Below, piece by piece: positions 47,086 through 58,951 of a stretch of DNA of 64,000 bases. This stretch comes from Zea mays (Eukaryota > Streptophyta > Magnoliopsida > Poales > Poaceae). The DNA is taken from positions 60,840,942-60,904,941 of the forward strand of contig NC_050099.1 of assembly GCF_902167145.1 (NCBI RefSeq), in the 5' to 3' direction. The translations under genes and the position numbers were made by a program. Position 1 is the first letter of the stretch. Each line of letters starts with the position of its first letter. The notes under the pieces are model-generated. The model worked only from the letters and a program-made list of their open reading frames with translations. It was not told the origin of the DNA and ran no database searches.

Positions 47086-50000
47086 TCAATCCAAGTTCCA
47101 CGAATCTAAGACATTTAGCTCACTACACAACTTGCAAAAGGTCTGCTCATCTAAAGGCTTGGTAAAGATATCGGCTAGCTGGTTCTCGGAGCTAACATGA
47201 AACACTTCGATATCACCCTTTTGCTGGTGGTCTCTCAAAAAGTGATGCCGGATGTCTATGTGCTTTGTGCGGCTGTGTTCAACAGGATTATCCGCCATGC
47301 GGATAGCACTCTCATTATCACATAGGAGTGGGACTTTGCTCAAATTGTAGCCAAAGTCCCTAAGGGTTTGCCTCATCCAAAGTAGTTGCGCGTAACACTG
47401 TCCTGCGGCAACGTACTCGGCCTCAGCGGTGGATAGGGCAACGGATGTTTGTTTCTTAGAACTCCATGACACCAGGGACCTTCCTAAGAATTGGCACGTC
47501 CCCGATGTACTCTTCCTATCGACCTTACATCCAGCATAGTCGGAGTGTGAATATCCAATCAAGTCAAAGGTGTTTGGATACCAGATCTCGAAACAAGGTG
47601 TAGCGACTAAATATCTAAGAATTCGCTTCACCGCCACTAAGTGACAATCCCTTGGATCGGATTGAAATCTAGCACACATGCATACGCTAAGCATAATATC
47701 CGGTCTACTTGCACATAAATAAAGTAAAGACCCTATCATAGACCAGTATGCCTTTTGATCAACAGACTTACCTCCTTTGTTGAGGTCGGTGTGTCCGTCG
47801 GTTCCCATTGGAGTCTTTGCGGGCTTGGCGTCCTTCATCCCAAACCACTTGATCAAGTCTTGCGTGTACTTGGTTTGAGAGATGAAGGTCCCATCCTTGA
47901 GTTGCTTCACTTGGAACCCAAGGAAGTAGCTTAACTCGCCCATCATTGACATCTCGAATTTCTGAGTCATCACCCTGCTAAACTCTTCACAAGACTTTTG
48001 GTTAGTAGAACCAAATATTATGTCATCGACATAAATTTGGCACACAAAAAGATCACCATCACAAGTCTTAGTAAAAAGAGTTGGATCGGCTTTCCCAACC
48101 TTGAAAGCATTAGCAATTAAAAAGTCTCTAAGGCATTCATACTATGCTCTTGGGGCTTGCTTAAGTCCATAGAGCGCCTTAGAGAGCTTACACACGTGGT
48201 CGGGGTACCGTTCATCCTCGAAGCCAGGGGTTGCTCCACGTACACCTCCTCCTTGATTGGCCCGTTGAGGAAAGCGCTCTTCACATCCATTTGGAACAAC
48301 TTGAAAGAATGGTGAGCGGCATATGCTAGCAAAATACGAATGGACTCTAGCCTAGCCACAGGAGCAAAAGTCTCCTCAAAGTCTAAACCTGCGACTTGGG
48401 CATAACCTTTTGCCACAAGTCTAGCCTTGTTCCTTGTCACCACCCCGTGCTCGTCTTGTTTGTTGCGGAACACCCACTTGGTTCCCACAACATTTTGCTT
48501 GGGACGAGGCACCAGTGTCCAAACTTCATTCCTCTTGAAGTTACTGAGCTCCTCTTGCATGGCCAACACCCAGTCCGGATCTAGCAAGGCCTCTTCTACC
48601 CTGAAAGGCTCAATAGAAGAGACAAAGGAGTAATGCTCACAAAAATTAACTAATCGAGATCGAGTAGTTACTCCCTTGCTAATATCACCCAAAATTTGGT
48701 CGACGGGATGATCCATTTGAATCATTGCTCGAACTTGGGTTGAAGGTGCTGGTTGCACTTCTTCCTCCATTACATGATCATCTTGTGCTCCCCATTGATC
48801 ACATGCCTTCTGTTCATCATCTTGAGTTGGGGGATGCACCATTGTTGAGGAAGAAGGTTGATCTCGTTCATCTTGTTCCTGTGGCCGCACATCTCCAATC
48901 GTCATGGTGCGTATTGCGGCTGTTGGAACTTCTTCTTCATCTACATCATCAAGATCAACAACTTGCTCTCTTGGAGAGCCATTAGTCTCATCAAATACAA
49001 CATCGCTAGAGACTTAGACCAAACCCGATGATTTGTTGAAGACTCTATACGCCTTTGTATTTGAGTCATAACCTAACAAAAACCCTTCTACGGCTTTGGG
49101 AGCAAATTTGGAATTCCTACCCTTCTTCACTAGAATGTAGCATTTACTCCCAAAAACTCGAAAATACGAAACTTTGGGTTTGTTACCGGTTAGTAGCTCG
49201 TACGACGTCTTCTTGAGGAGGCGATGAAGGTAGACCCTATTGATGGCGTGGCAAGCCGTGTTCACGGCTTCCGACCAAAAACGCTCGGGGGTCTTGAACT
49301 CTCCAAGCATCGTCCTCGCCATGTCTATAAGCGTCCTGTTCTTCCTCTCTACCACACCATTTTGCTGTGGTGTGTAGGGAGCGGAGAACTCGTGCTTGAT
49401 CCCCTCCTCCTCAAGGAACTCCTCCACTTGAAGGTTCTTGAACTCGGACCCATTGTCGCTCCTTATCTTCTTCACTTTGAGCTCAAACTCGTTTTGAGCT
49501 CTCCTTAGGAAGCGCTTGAGGGTCCCTTGGGTTTCAGTTTTATCCTGCAAAAAGAATACCCAAGTGAAGCGGGAAAAGTCATCAACAATAAATAGTCCAT
49601 ACTTACTTCCTCCTATGCTTAGATCGGCGACGGGTCCGAAGAGGTCCATGTGAAGCATCTCCACAGGTCTTGATATGGTCATCACATTCTTGCTGTGATG
49701 CGCTCCTCCCACTTGTTTACCTGCTTGACAAGCTGCACAAGGTCTATCTTTTTCGAAAGTAACATTGGTTAGACCTATCACGTGTTCTCCCTTTAGAAGC
49801 TTGTGAAGGTTCTTCATCCCCACATGTGCTAAGCGGTGATGCCACAGCCAGCCCATGCTAGTCTTAGCGATTAAGCACGCATCTAGACCGGCCTCCTCTT
49901 TTGCAAAATCAACTAAATAAAGTTTGTCGTCTAATACACCCTTAAAAGCTAATGAACCATCACTTCTTCTAAAGACAGACACATCTACATTTGTGAATAG

Positions 50001-50273
50001 ACAATTATATCCCATATTGCATAATTGACTAACAGATAACAAATTATATCCAAGAGACTCAACTAAAAACACATTAGATATAGAGTGCTCGGATGAAATA
50101 GCAATTTTACCTAACCCTTTTACCTTGCCTTGATTCCCATCACCGAATATTATTGAATCTTGGGAATCCTTGTTTTTGACGTAGGAGGTGAACATCTTCT
50201 TCTCCCCCGTCATATGGTTTGTGCATCCGCTGTCGATAATCCAGCTTGAACCCCCGGATGCATAAACCTGCAA
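47086..50273 (-). pseudogene. pol: Copia pol (PR-IN-RT-RH), nearly intact
   Basis: It opens [20 protein letters not shown] with the protease DSG. HHCC (HHRLAHVG..CAAC) and integrase ([24 protein letters not shown]) follow within 49014-50273. RT begins [12 protein letters not shown] (48117-48905), and IYVDDIIFGS with RNase H (SDYAGCK, STAEAEYVA) is in 47086-48045. Defects are a TAA at 49014-49016, a one-base loss in a C run near 48225, and a TAG at 48142-48144 where the SIRE copy keeps Trp (APRAW). The catalytic residues remain. This is the best preserved RT in the window. Confidence 0.95.
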
Positions 50274-50280
50274 GGCAAAT

Positions 50281-52644
50281 TTAGGCTTGGGTCTTAGGTA
50301 CCCAACTCATGTTGGGTCCTACAAGGTTAGTACAAATATCCTTAGGGACCCAAATGCAAGTTTTGTCTCCCTTGCATTTTGCCCCTAATTTTCTAGCAAC
50401 TATCTTCCTATCCTTTCTACAAATAGCAAAGGAAGCATTTAAAGCATGATATATTGTAGAAGGTTCATTAACTTTCCTAGGAACATTAACAACATTTCTC
50501 CTAGGCATATGAACAACATTTCTTCTAGACATATCTCTACCATGCATATAGGAAGAACTAGAAGCAAACATGGCATGAGAGTTAAAAGCATCATTATAAC
50601 TCCTATAAGATTTTCTTCTATCATGGTACATAAAAGCATGGTTCCTTTTTGCACTAATAGCCATAGGAGCCTTCCCTTTCTCCTTGGCGGAGATAGGAGC
50701 CTTATAGCTTGTTAAGTCCTTGGCTTCCCTCTTGAAGCCAAGTCCATCCTTAATTGAGGGGTGTCTACCAATCGTGTAGGCATCCCTTGCAAATTTTAGC
50801 TTGTCAAATTCATTCTTGCTAGTATTAAGTTGGGCATTAAGACTAGCCAATTCATCATTCAATTTGGAAATTGAAACTAGGTGTTCACTACAAGCATCAA
50901 TGTCAAAATCTTTACACCTATTGCAAATCATAACATGTTCTACACAAGAGTTAGATTTACTAGCCATTTCTAACTTAGCATTCAGACAATCATTTATGCT
51001 CCTTAAGCTAGAAATTGCCTCATGGTAAGAAGATAGTTCACAAGAAAGCATTCCATTTCTTTTAACTTCTAAAGCATGAGATTTTTGTGCCTCTACAAAT
51101 TTGTCATGCTCTTCATATAAGAGATCCTCTTGTTTCTCTAAAAGTTTATCCTTTTCATTCAAGGCATCAATCAATTCATTAATCTTATCTATTTTAGTTC
51201 TATCCAATCCCTTGAACAAACTAGAGTAATCTATTTCTTCATCACTAGACTCATCATCACTAGAAGAATCATAAGTGGCATTGTTTCGAGTACATACCTT
51301 CTTCTCCTTCGCCATGAGGCATGTGTGACGCTCGTTGGGGAAGAGGGATGACTTGTTGAAGGCGGTGGCGGCGAGTCCTTCATTGTCGGAGTCGGATGAC
51401 GAGCAATCCGAGTCCCACTCCTTGCCAAGGTGTGCCTCGCCTTTAGCCTTTTTGTATGCCTTCTTCTTCTCCCTCTTGTTCCCCTGTTCCTAGTCACTAT
51501 CATTATCAGGGCAGTTAGCGATAAAATGACCAATCTTACCACACTTGAAGCATGAGCGCTTCCCCTTTGTCTTGGTCTTGCTTGGCTGCCCCTTGTGACC
51601 CTTTAGCGCCGTCTTGAAGCGCTTGATGATGAGAGCCATCTCTTCATCATTTAGCCCTGCCGCCTCAACTTGTGCCACCTTGCTAGGTAGCGCCTCCTTG
51701 CTTCTTGTTGCCTTGAGAGCAAAGGGTTGAGGCTCATTGATTGGACCATTCAATGCGTCGTCCACGTATCTCGCCTCCTTGATCATCATTCGCCCGCTCA
51801 CAAATTTCCCAAGAACCTCTTCGGGCGACATCTTGGTGTACCTAGGATTTTCACGAATATTGTTCACCAGATGTGGATCAAGTACAGTAAAGGACCTTAG
51901 CATTAGGCGAACGACGTCGTGGTCCGTCCATCGTGTGCTTCCATAGCTCCTTATTTTGTTGATGAGGGTCTTGAGCCGGTTGTATGTTTGGGTTGGCTCC
52001 TCGCCCCTTATCATTGCAAATCTCTCGAGCTCGCCCTCTACCAATTCCATCTTGGTGAGCAAGGTGACGTCATTCCCCTCATGAGAGATCTTGAGGGTGT
52101 CCCAGATCTGCTTGGCATTGTCCAAGCCGCTCACCTTATGGCACTCGTCCCTGCACAACGAGGCTAACAACACAGTAGTAGCTTGTGCATTTTTGTGAAT
52201 CTGTTCATTAATAAATATAGGACTATCCGAGCTATCAAATTTCATTCCATTCTCAACAATCTCCCATATACTTGGATGGAGAGAGAACAGGTGACTACGC
52301 ATTTTGTGACTCCAAAATCTGTAGTCCTCCCCATCAAAGTGTGGAGGTTTGCCAAGAGGGATGGAAAGCAAATGTGCATTTGAGCTATGCGGAATACGAG
52401 AGTAATCGAAAGAAAAGTTTGAATTAACCGTCTTTCTTTTGTCGTAGTCGTCCTTTTGGGAAGAAGTGGACTCATCACTGTCGTCGTAGTAGACAATCTC
52501 CTTGATGCGTCTTGTCTTCTTCTTCTTCCCATCTTTGTGTTTGTGGCCCGAGCCCGAGTCGGTAGGCTTGTCATATTTGGGCTCGTTGGCGAAGGACTCC
52601 TTCTCCTTATCATTGATCACAATCCCCTTGCCCTTAGGATCCAT
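50281..52644 (-). pseudogene. gag: Copia gag, one nonsense codon
   Basis: The ATG at 52644 (MDPKGKGIVIND) lies 36 bases from the PBS. The gag core (about residues 95-310) has FDGEDYRFWSHKMRSHLFSL and a UBN2-like fold pattern. The CCHC knuckle CFKCGKIGHFIANC is at about 365-378. One in-frame TAG (51490-51492) follows the knuckle. The same frame then runs on through an acidic linker, a coiled coil (51200-50760), and a C-terminus with two WVPK motifs. It ends in TAA at 50281, eight codons of overlap short of the pol frame. Total 787 codons if the TAG is ignored. Confidence 0.94.
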
Positions 52645-52680
52645 CTCTTCGGGCGGTTAGTCCCTTTCTTGAAGAGAACG

Positions 52681-52692
52681 GCTCTGATACCA
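52681..52692 (-). other. Primer binding site, initiator Met-tRNA
   Basis: The minus strand reads TGGTATCAGAGC, two bases inside the LTR. Confidence 0.95.
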
Positions 52693-52694
52693 AT

Positions 52695-53943
52695 TGAGAG
52701 CACCTAGAGGGGGGGTGAACAGGTGATCCTGTTAAACTTGAAAACTTAATCCACAAAAACTTGATTAGGCGTTAGCACAATAATGCCAAGTGGCTAGAGA
52801 GGAGTCTCAACAAAACACAATAACCACAAGAGATCAATCACAGAGATGGCACAGTGGTTTATCCCGTGGTTCGGCCAAGACCAACGCTTGCCTACTCCAC
52901 GTTGTGGCATCCCAACGGACGAGGGTTGCAATCAACCCCTCTCAAGCGGTCCAAAGACCCACTTGAATACCACGGTGTTTTGCTTGCTTTACTATATCCC
53001 GTTTGCGAGGAATCTCCACACTTTGGAGCCTCTCGCCCTTACACTCTGATGATCACAAAGAAGCACGGAGTAAGGGAGGGATGAGCAACACACTCGAGAC
53101 AAGAAATCACAGCAACACCACGCACACAAGTCGCAACAAGAGCTCACAACACAACTCAATGAGTTCACAACTCAACTAGAGCTCTAATTGCTATTGCAAG
53201 GAATCAAGAGCGCGGAATCGATGTCTTAGTGCTTAGGAATGCTTAGCGAATACTTGGTGTGCTCCTCCATGCGCCTAGGGGTCCCTTTTATAGCCCCAAG
53301 GTAGCTAGGAGTCGTTGAGTGCATTCCAGGAAGGCAATCCTTGCCTTCTGTCGCCTGGCGCACCGGACAGTCCGGTGCACACCGGACACTGTCCGATGCG
53401 GATTTCTTTCCTTCGCTGGCGAAGCCGACCGTTGGCGCCTGAGAGCCGTTGGCGCACCGGACACTGTCCGGTGCACACCGGACAGTCCGGTGCCCCCTCC
53501 CGACCGTTGGCTCGGCCACGTGTCTCACGCGGATCGCGCAGCCGACCGTTGGCCCGGCTGACCGTTGGCTCACCGGACAGTCCGATGCACACTGGACAGT
53601 CCGGTGAATTATAGCCGTACGCCGCCGATTGAATTCCCGAGAGCAGCGAGTTTGCAAGAGCCAGCCTGGTGCACCGAACACTGTCCGGTGCACCACCGGA
53701 CAGTCCGGTGCACCCAGACAGAGCTGGCTTTGGTTGATCAAGGCCATCTCTTTTTCAATTCGATTTCTCCTGTTTCCAGCACTTAGACACAATACATTAG
53801 TCTCTAAAACAATGTACTAAGTCTGAGAAACATACCTTTATACTTGATTTGTACTTTGTCCACCATTTTACACTTAGGCACTTGTGTTGGACACTAAATC
53901 ACCAAAATACTTAGAAATGGCCCAAGGGCACATTTCCCTTTCA
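52695..53943 (-). repeat. 5' LTR of the Ji/Opie-like element
   Basis: 1249 bp, TGAGAGCACC to CCCTTTCA. TATAAAA on the minus strand is at 53286-53292. Palindromes at 53358-53712. It carries one more CACACCGGACACTGTCCGATG unit (near 53380-53400) than the 3' LTR. Confidence 0.97.
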
Positions 53944-53948
53944 GGATG

Positions 53949-54963
53949 CCCCGAAGGAGATGGTGGTGCCCCTCCACCGTTGGTGTGGAGCAACTTTGGG
54001 GACTCTTGGGACCGCCGAAAGAACTTCCCATCGCAGGGACTTGACACTCCTGTGGGAGATGAGCTCCCAGCTTCCGCCGTACATTACATACATCTTCTTG
54101 TTGCGGTCGTTGTCATCGCCTGAGTCAGAGTCTCCGGTGAAAACATCCTTAAGGTCCCCCTCGGGCGACTGGTACCCGAGGTCTCGTCCCTCCACAGTCG
54201 CGGCTTCTTCGTTAGCCCCCTTCTTGCCAGGCCAGTGGCGAGGCGGTGAGACGTCCTTGGAGGACTGCTCGTGCCGCTCGCTGACGCGCCTCGCGAGTTT
54301 GATAATCTCACGGCAGTCGGTGGCACTGTGGCGGCTGTTGGGGTGCACTAGGCATGTGCCACTGCTGCTTCCCTGGGGCCATGGGCGCTTGTTGCGCTCA
54401 CCTTGGCCCCCGGCCACGATAGCGGCGACTGGAGCAGCAAACTGCGGCTTCTCGTGGCCGCGGTTCTTGTTTCTCTTTTTCTTTTTTCTGCTGCCCTGGG
54501 TGACGGCATTCGAGCCGCCCATCTGGGTAACCCCAGCCTGTGGCGCCGAGTGCCAAGCACGACCCTCGGTGGCTCTGGCACATTTGTCAGCCAGAGCGAA
54601 GAGCGTGGTGACGTTGTCCACATCATGTGTGGCCAACTTCTCCAGCATCTTTTCATCATGTACCCCCTGGCGGAAAGCAGTGATGATGGAAGTATCTGAG
54701 ATATGGGGGATTGTCCCACATACCTTGGTGAAGCGGGAAATGAATGCCCGGAGAGTCTCCCCGGGTTCCTGCCTTACTGCATGGAGGTGTGCCTCCACAC
54801 CATGCTGTTGGTAAGCGCTGGCGAAGTTCGCCACGAACCGCACGCAGAGCTCTTCACAGGAGTAGATGGACCCTGGGGCTTGGTTCATGAGCCAAGTTCG
54901 GGCTAGCCCAGACAAGGCTACATGGAAGTAGGTTGCCATTACGGTGGTGCCTCCACCTGCTGC
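53949..54963 (-). pseudogene. gag: Gypsy gag 5' part, cut on both sides
   Basis: The frame has no stop from 54963 down to the Copia junction. The first Met in view is at 54939 (MATYFHVALSGLARTWLMNQ). The retrotransposon gag core includes CEELCVRFVANFASAYQQHG and RQEPGETLRAFISRF. After a Lys/Arg-rich stretch, CLVHPNSRHSATDC is a zinc-knuckle-like motif. At 53948 the Copia interrupts it, and the frame resumes at 45068. The N-terminus is removed where the Huck-like LTR begins at 54964. Confidence 0.88.
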
Positions 54964-55562
54964 TGTTGGGGACTTATTCTCAAATGCTATGAATTAAGAA
55001 CAAGGCAACATAAAATGTTAAATATTAATGCCCTTCGTCCGCTGAAGCATTATCTCCCCAAGGATTTAATGAGCTTCGGACGAAGGTCATGAGCAAAATA
55101 CCACGAAGGTCACACCTTTGTGATCAGACATGAAACATTATAGAAAGATATACTAAAAATAGATAACATTATTCACATATTTTATTATATAAAGCCAAAT
55201 ATTAAAACATAATATTTAGGTACATTTACACCTTCGCCTTGGCAGAAAGCAATAATTCCAGTGTAATGTACTAATAGTTACAAGATTGTGTGAATAGTGC
55301 AGGGGTACTGTTCACCTATTTATAGGCACAGGGCACAGTCTGTGTAAAATTACATTTAAGTCCTTTACAATTGACTACAATAATGAACCAAAACGTCATG
55401 GGTCTTTAAGTCAATCCATCTTTAAGTCGGTTCGCCCCTTCGTCTTGAGATCTGTCACTATGCCGAAGCTTTATAGGTAATAGCTTCGGCGCTGCTCCTG
55501 AAAAGATTTGCCGAAGTTGCTCTCTTTCTTTAGGATCTTCGGCTACGAAGCATACCCCAACA
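54964..55562 (-). repeat. 3' LTR of the minus-strand Huck-like element
   Basis: 599 bp, TGTTGGGGAC to TACCCCAACA on the plus strand. The TATAAATA box (minus) is at about 55317-55324. It is followed at 55563-55575 by GTAGCCCCTTCAC, a purine tract on the minus strand. Confidence 0.92.
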
Positions 55563-55575
55563 GTAGCCCCTTCAC

Positions 55576-56045
55576 GGTGCTAGATCGTTTTTCGTAACGA
55601 GCTTGATCCGTGAAAAAGTCTTCTAGGCTTCGGGATGCCGAAGATCCGAAAAACACCTTCCCTGAGCTCGTTGGCGAGAAACGAAAAAAATAATCCGCGC
55701 GCGAGATGGCCCCATCTTGCAGCAGTTACGCGCGCCCCAGCGATTCACCTTCTCGAACCCTGTGGCCCACCGTTCAGCGGGTGCAGGTGACTGTTTATTC
55801 GGTGCGAGAGACCTTGACGATTCACCTTCCCACCTGCGGCACTATATAAACAGACGGGTAGGTGTGAAGTTACCACAGCATTCATTGCTATTGCACTGTT
55901 TTGCTGCCAAAAATTTAGCCATAGCCGAAGCTTGATCATCGTGCTCAAACAAAGCGCTACTTTTGATTCTGCTTCGTCATAAGAGGAAGAGCTTCGGGAA
56001 AATCAAAAAAGTTAACAACAAAAATTTCAAAAAATTCATAATCAA
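55576..56045 (+). promoter_or_regulatory. Leader/promoter region of the antisense ORF
   Basis: It lies between the purine tract and the ATG at 56046. TATATAAAC on the plus strand at about 55842-55850 sits 195 bases before the ATG and could be its TATA box. This suggests the antisense ORF has its own promoter inside the element. Not proven. Confidence 0.45.
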
Positions 56046-58951
56046 ATGGCAAGAGTTTGTTCCACTGCCAGGGTTGGTCGTGAGGGAGATGAAACCGAAG
56101 CTACTGAGACTGTTCTGATTTCCGAAGCAATGAAACAGTCTGGGCTGGTAACATCAGAGGATGCGCCTACGGCTGGAGCAGAGCAGGCTGACGTTGAGGA
56201 TACTGAGTCTGAAGATGATTACGGCAGCGCGGTGCCAAGTTAACCCAGCCATCTGGATTTCGGAAAATCCACCATCTCCAAAGGTGACTTACGTAAGATG
56301 TTGAGTTTGGGCTATTTAAGTGAAGCAAAGAAAGACCTGGTTCGTTTTGGTGGGGAAGAAACTACTCCGAAGCCAGGAAAAGATGAAGTAGTGATCTTCA
56401 AAAGTTTCTTTAAAGCTGGTTTAAGATTCCCTTTGAACAAGATGATTGCTGATGTGCTGAAGAAGTTTGGGATCTACCTTCATCAGCTAACTCCTAACGC
56501 TATCGTTAAGCTTAGCGTTTATATTTGGGCTCTCCGAAGCCAAGGGGTGGAATCATTTGCCGAAGGTTTCTGCCGAGTGCACGAGCTTCATTATCAGACC
56601 AAGGCTAGAGGAGATGGGCTACATGAAAACTTCGGCTGCTACAATTTTTCCTACCGCAAGACTACAAAATTTCCAGTGATCAGTTACCGAAGCAAGTGGC
56701 CAGCTGGTTGGAAATCTGAATGGTTCTATGTTAAAGTTGACGAAGAGAAGGAGATGATAGTGCAGAGTCCGTTAGAGTTGATCTTCGGAGAGACCAGACC
56801 CCCATGCAACATGACACCAGAGGGTCCAACCCAAATTGCTCTAGCTAAATTTAGAGTTATTGCGGAGCATATTGGCACTAGGGACTTAGTGCAAGAATTC
56901 TTAGCTTTCAAAGTGTTTCCAACTATGAAAGAGTGGGCCATGCCAAAGCTTGAAGGAAAAAAGAAGGAAGGGGAACTTATTCGGTTGCCTTACCATTACA
57001 AATTCAAGAAACATTTCAAAGTGCCTTGCCAAGAGTGGCTGGACACAATCGAAGTGATGTGCAATGAAATACTCGGAAATTATTCTAGAAAAGAAGACAA
57101 ATTGATGACTGTGGCCTTCGGCACTCGTCCAAAGCGAAGGCTAAACCGAGTAATGGATGCTCTGGGTTTTGAATATCCTGACTACGAGCGGCTAGACAAG
57201 GGTGTCGAAGGCCAAAAAAGGAAAAGAGTAGCTAGTGTTCTGAATAAAGACGATGAAGAACAACCAAAGAAGAAAACGCTAGAGTCTGAACCAAAAACGG
57301 GTGTTTCAAAGAAGAGAAAAACTTCGACTCCGAAGCAAAAAGCAATTGATGAAGAAGAAGGAACTCCTACAACACCCTCTGCTACCAAAGTAGAGGAAAT
57401 CTTAAAGGTAATGACTGAATCTTTGCCTGTCAAACTAAGTCCACTGGGGCCACATTTGACGAAGCTTTTTCAGAAGGAAAAGGAGCCCGCAAAAACGAAG
57501 ACAGCTAGGCCAAAAAAGCAAAGAATTATTACAGTGACAGAAGTCATCGAAGGAACACCACCAGGAGCTTCAGCTCCGAAGGCGCCAGCTATTGAAAGCA
57601 TGACAGCTACTGAAGCTGCACCTTCGGAAGCTGCCGCAGAAGAGGCCAGAGCCGAAGATATTAATTTAGAGAGCATGGTTGCTGATATAGATAAAATACT
57701 ACTAAACATGGCCACAGAAGAAGCTGCCACAGCCACCGAAGAGACTACGGCCGCAAAGCCCGAGAAAGAAGAAATGACCGAAGACACTTCGGAAGATGAA
57801 GCTTTTAAGTTTCAAAACTTAGTTGGTCAAGAGCTGACAAAAGCTGAAAAAGAAGAGCTAAAAGAATATGCTATATCTTGCGGGTATCGGCCGGGAGCGC
57901 TTCTCTTTGGTGGTATTGATGATGAAAGGTTGGGCTGTGTGCGGGATCAGACCGGCACGAAGGTTATCGGTACTCTATCAAAGAGTATCGGTATCCCGAA
58001 GCTCGAAACAGATATCAGCCACTACCGACGACAGCACATCGTCGGTAGTTTATTTTATTCCAATTTCAAGGTAAACAACTTTTCTATGACTTTTATTGTT
58101 TTTAATAACGAAGATGCTTTCTAACGAAAGTTGTTTGTGTGCAGAGTATGCTGCTAAGCAAAGCTTTGAAAATGCAGCAGGACTTGGAAGATAAAAAACA
58201 AGAGGTTATAATTGAAAATTTAGAGAGCAAAATAAAAGAGCAATCAGCTGTTATTGAAAAGAAAGACTTCGAGCTTCAAACAACCGAAGGCTTATTGGCG
58301 GAGGCTGAAGCTAAAATAACAGAATTAAATACGAAGCTTGTCTCTCAATCAGAAAACTTTGAACAATAAAAGTTGAAGCTTAGTGCAAAAATTGAGGCCG
58401 AAGTCCAAAAAAGTTCAAATTTGAAAAAAATCATTGACAAGCCTTCAGAATAAATGTCTGGAATTCAGCAATCGATGTGTTCAACGGCTGAAGCAGGTCT
58501 TCTATTCAGTTGGAGCCAGCAGCGAAAAATTTACTCCTTTGGCTGAAGACCTGTCGGGTGCCTTCGAACATATCGAAGGTGAAATTGATGACCTTGACGA
58601 AGTTATAGCTGGACATGGTGACTTCTGTGCCCTGGTAGCTTCTCGGGGCACAGCTGTTGCCTTCCTAAAGTCTGGCTGTGAACACGGAAAGGTTGTCAAT
58701 AGACCCAATTTCAGCTTATCACCAGCAGATTTGGATAACATTCCCAACCTTGCCCGAAGCATAGCCAATATATTTATAAAATTGGTATGGACAAAGGGTG
58801 GACGAAGCAAAGCTGGTGATGAAGCTCGAAGTCATCTTAAGCCGGTAACAAAATTATACCTTGTGCCTACCTCTTCCTTCAAGCTTAAATTTTGCTTACC
58901 ATACTTTGATTCATACAGGATGACGAAGTCGAAGCCGAAACTGAGGAGTAA
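56046..58951 (+). pseudogene. Tat antisense accessory gene (gypsy-type transposon protein), three exons
   Basis: Exon 1 is 56046-58070, broken only by a TAA at 56241-56243. An intron GTAAAC...TGTGCAG (58071-58144) keeps the frame into exon 2 (58145-58844). A second intron (58845-58918, GTAACA...ATACAG) leads to a short exon 3 ending in TAA at 58949-58951. Exon 1 holds a PF04195-like domain (about residues 105-235: FKSFFKAGLRFPLNKMIADV, LTPNAIVKLSVYIWAL, WKSEWFYVK), then Lys-rich and Ala/Glu-rich linkers. Exon 2 is coiled coil followed by a conserved block (GHGDFCALVASRGTAVAFLK). Exon 2 has a TAA at 58367 and a shift near the A-run at 58425. Function is unknown. Transcription opposes pol. Confidence 0.8.

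Larger units (their letters stand above)
45074..53943 (-). mobile_element. Ji/Opie-like Copia (SIRE lineage), complete borders, TSD GGATG
   Basis: Two LTRs (1228 and 1249 bp), PBS TGGTATCAGAGC, gag, PR-IN-RT-RH and PPT are all present, with a perfect 5-bp duplication. It sits inside the gag of the Tat Gypsy element in the same orientation. By eye the LTRs differ at about 30 sites, roughly 2.4%, plus one 21-bp indel. At a commonly used grass LTR rate that is of the order of one million years (rough). The LTR sequence looks like the maize Ji/Opie group from memory. Confidence 0.95.
35783..54963 (-). mobile_element. Tat-lineage Gypsy element with antisense ORF, split by a Copia; 5' end missing
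   Basis: In minus-strand order: gag (54963-53949), the Copia insertion, the rest of gag/protease through integrase (45068-41139), a gap, an antisense ORF (37460 to about 40430, plus strand), then the 3' terminal region (about 35783-37459). The duplication GGATG on both sides of the Copia proves that gag and pol were once joined. The gag N-terminus and 5' LTR are replaced by the Huck-like element at 54964. The left boundary 35783 (TGGCGGAGTGCACC) is an estimate. Confidence 0.8.

Noticed and set aside
53960..54814. 284-codon plus frame opposite the Gypsy gag
   Set aside because: Shadow of the GC-rich gag on the minus strand, where the retrotransposon gag motifs are clear.
56298..58124. A 608-codon frame considered as a host gene
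   Set aside because: It lies inside an LTR-bounded element, opposite pol, and has a gypsy-type transposon domain repeated elsewhere in the window.
56046..58951. Reading the PF04195-like protein as a DNA transposase
   Set aside because: The family name is historical; no catalytic DDE pattern is seen and the context is a retrotransposon.
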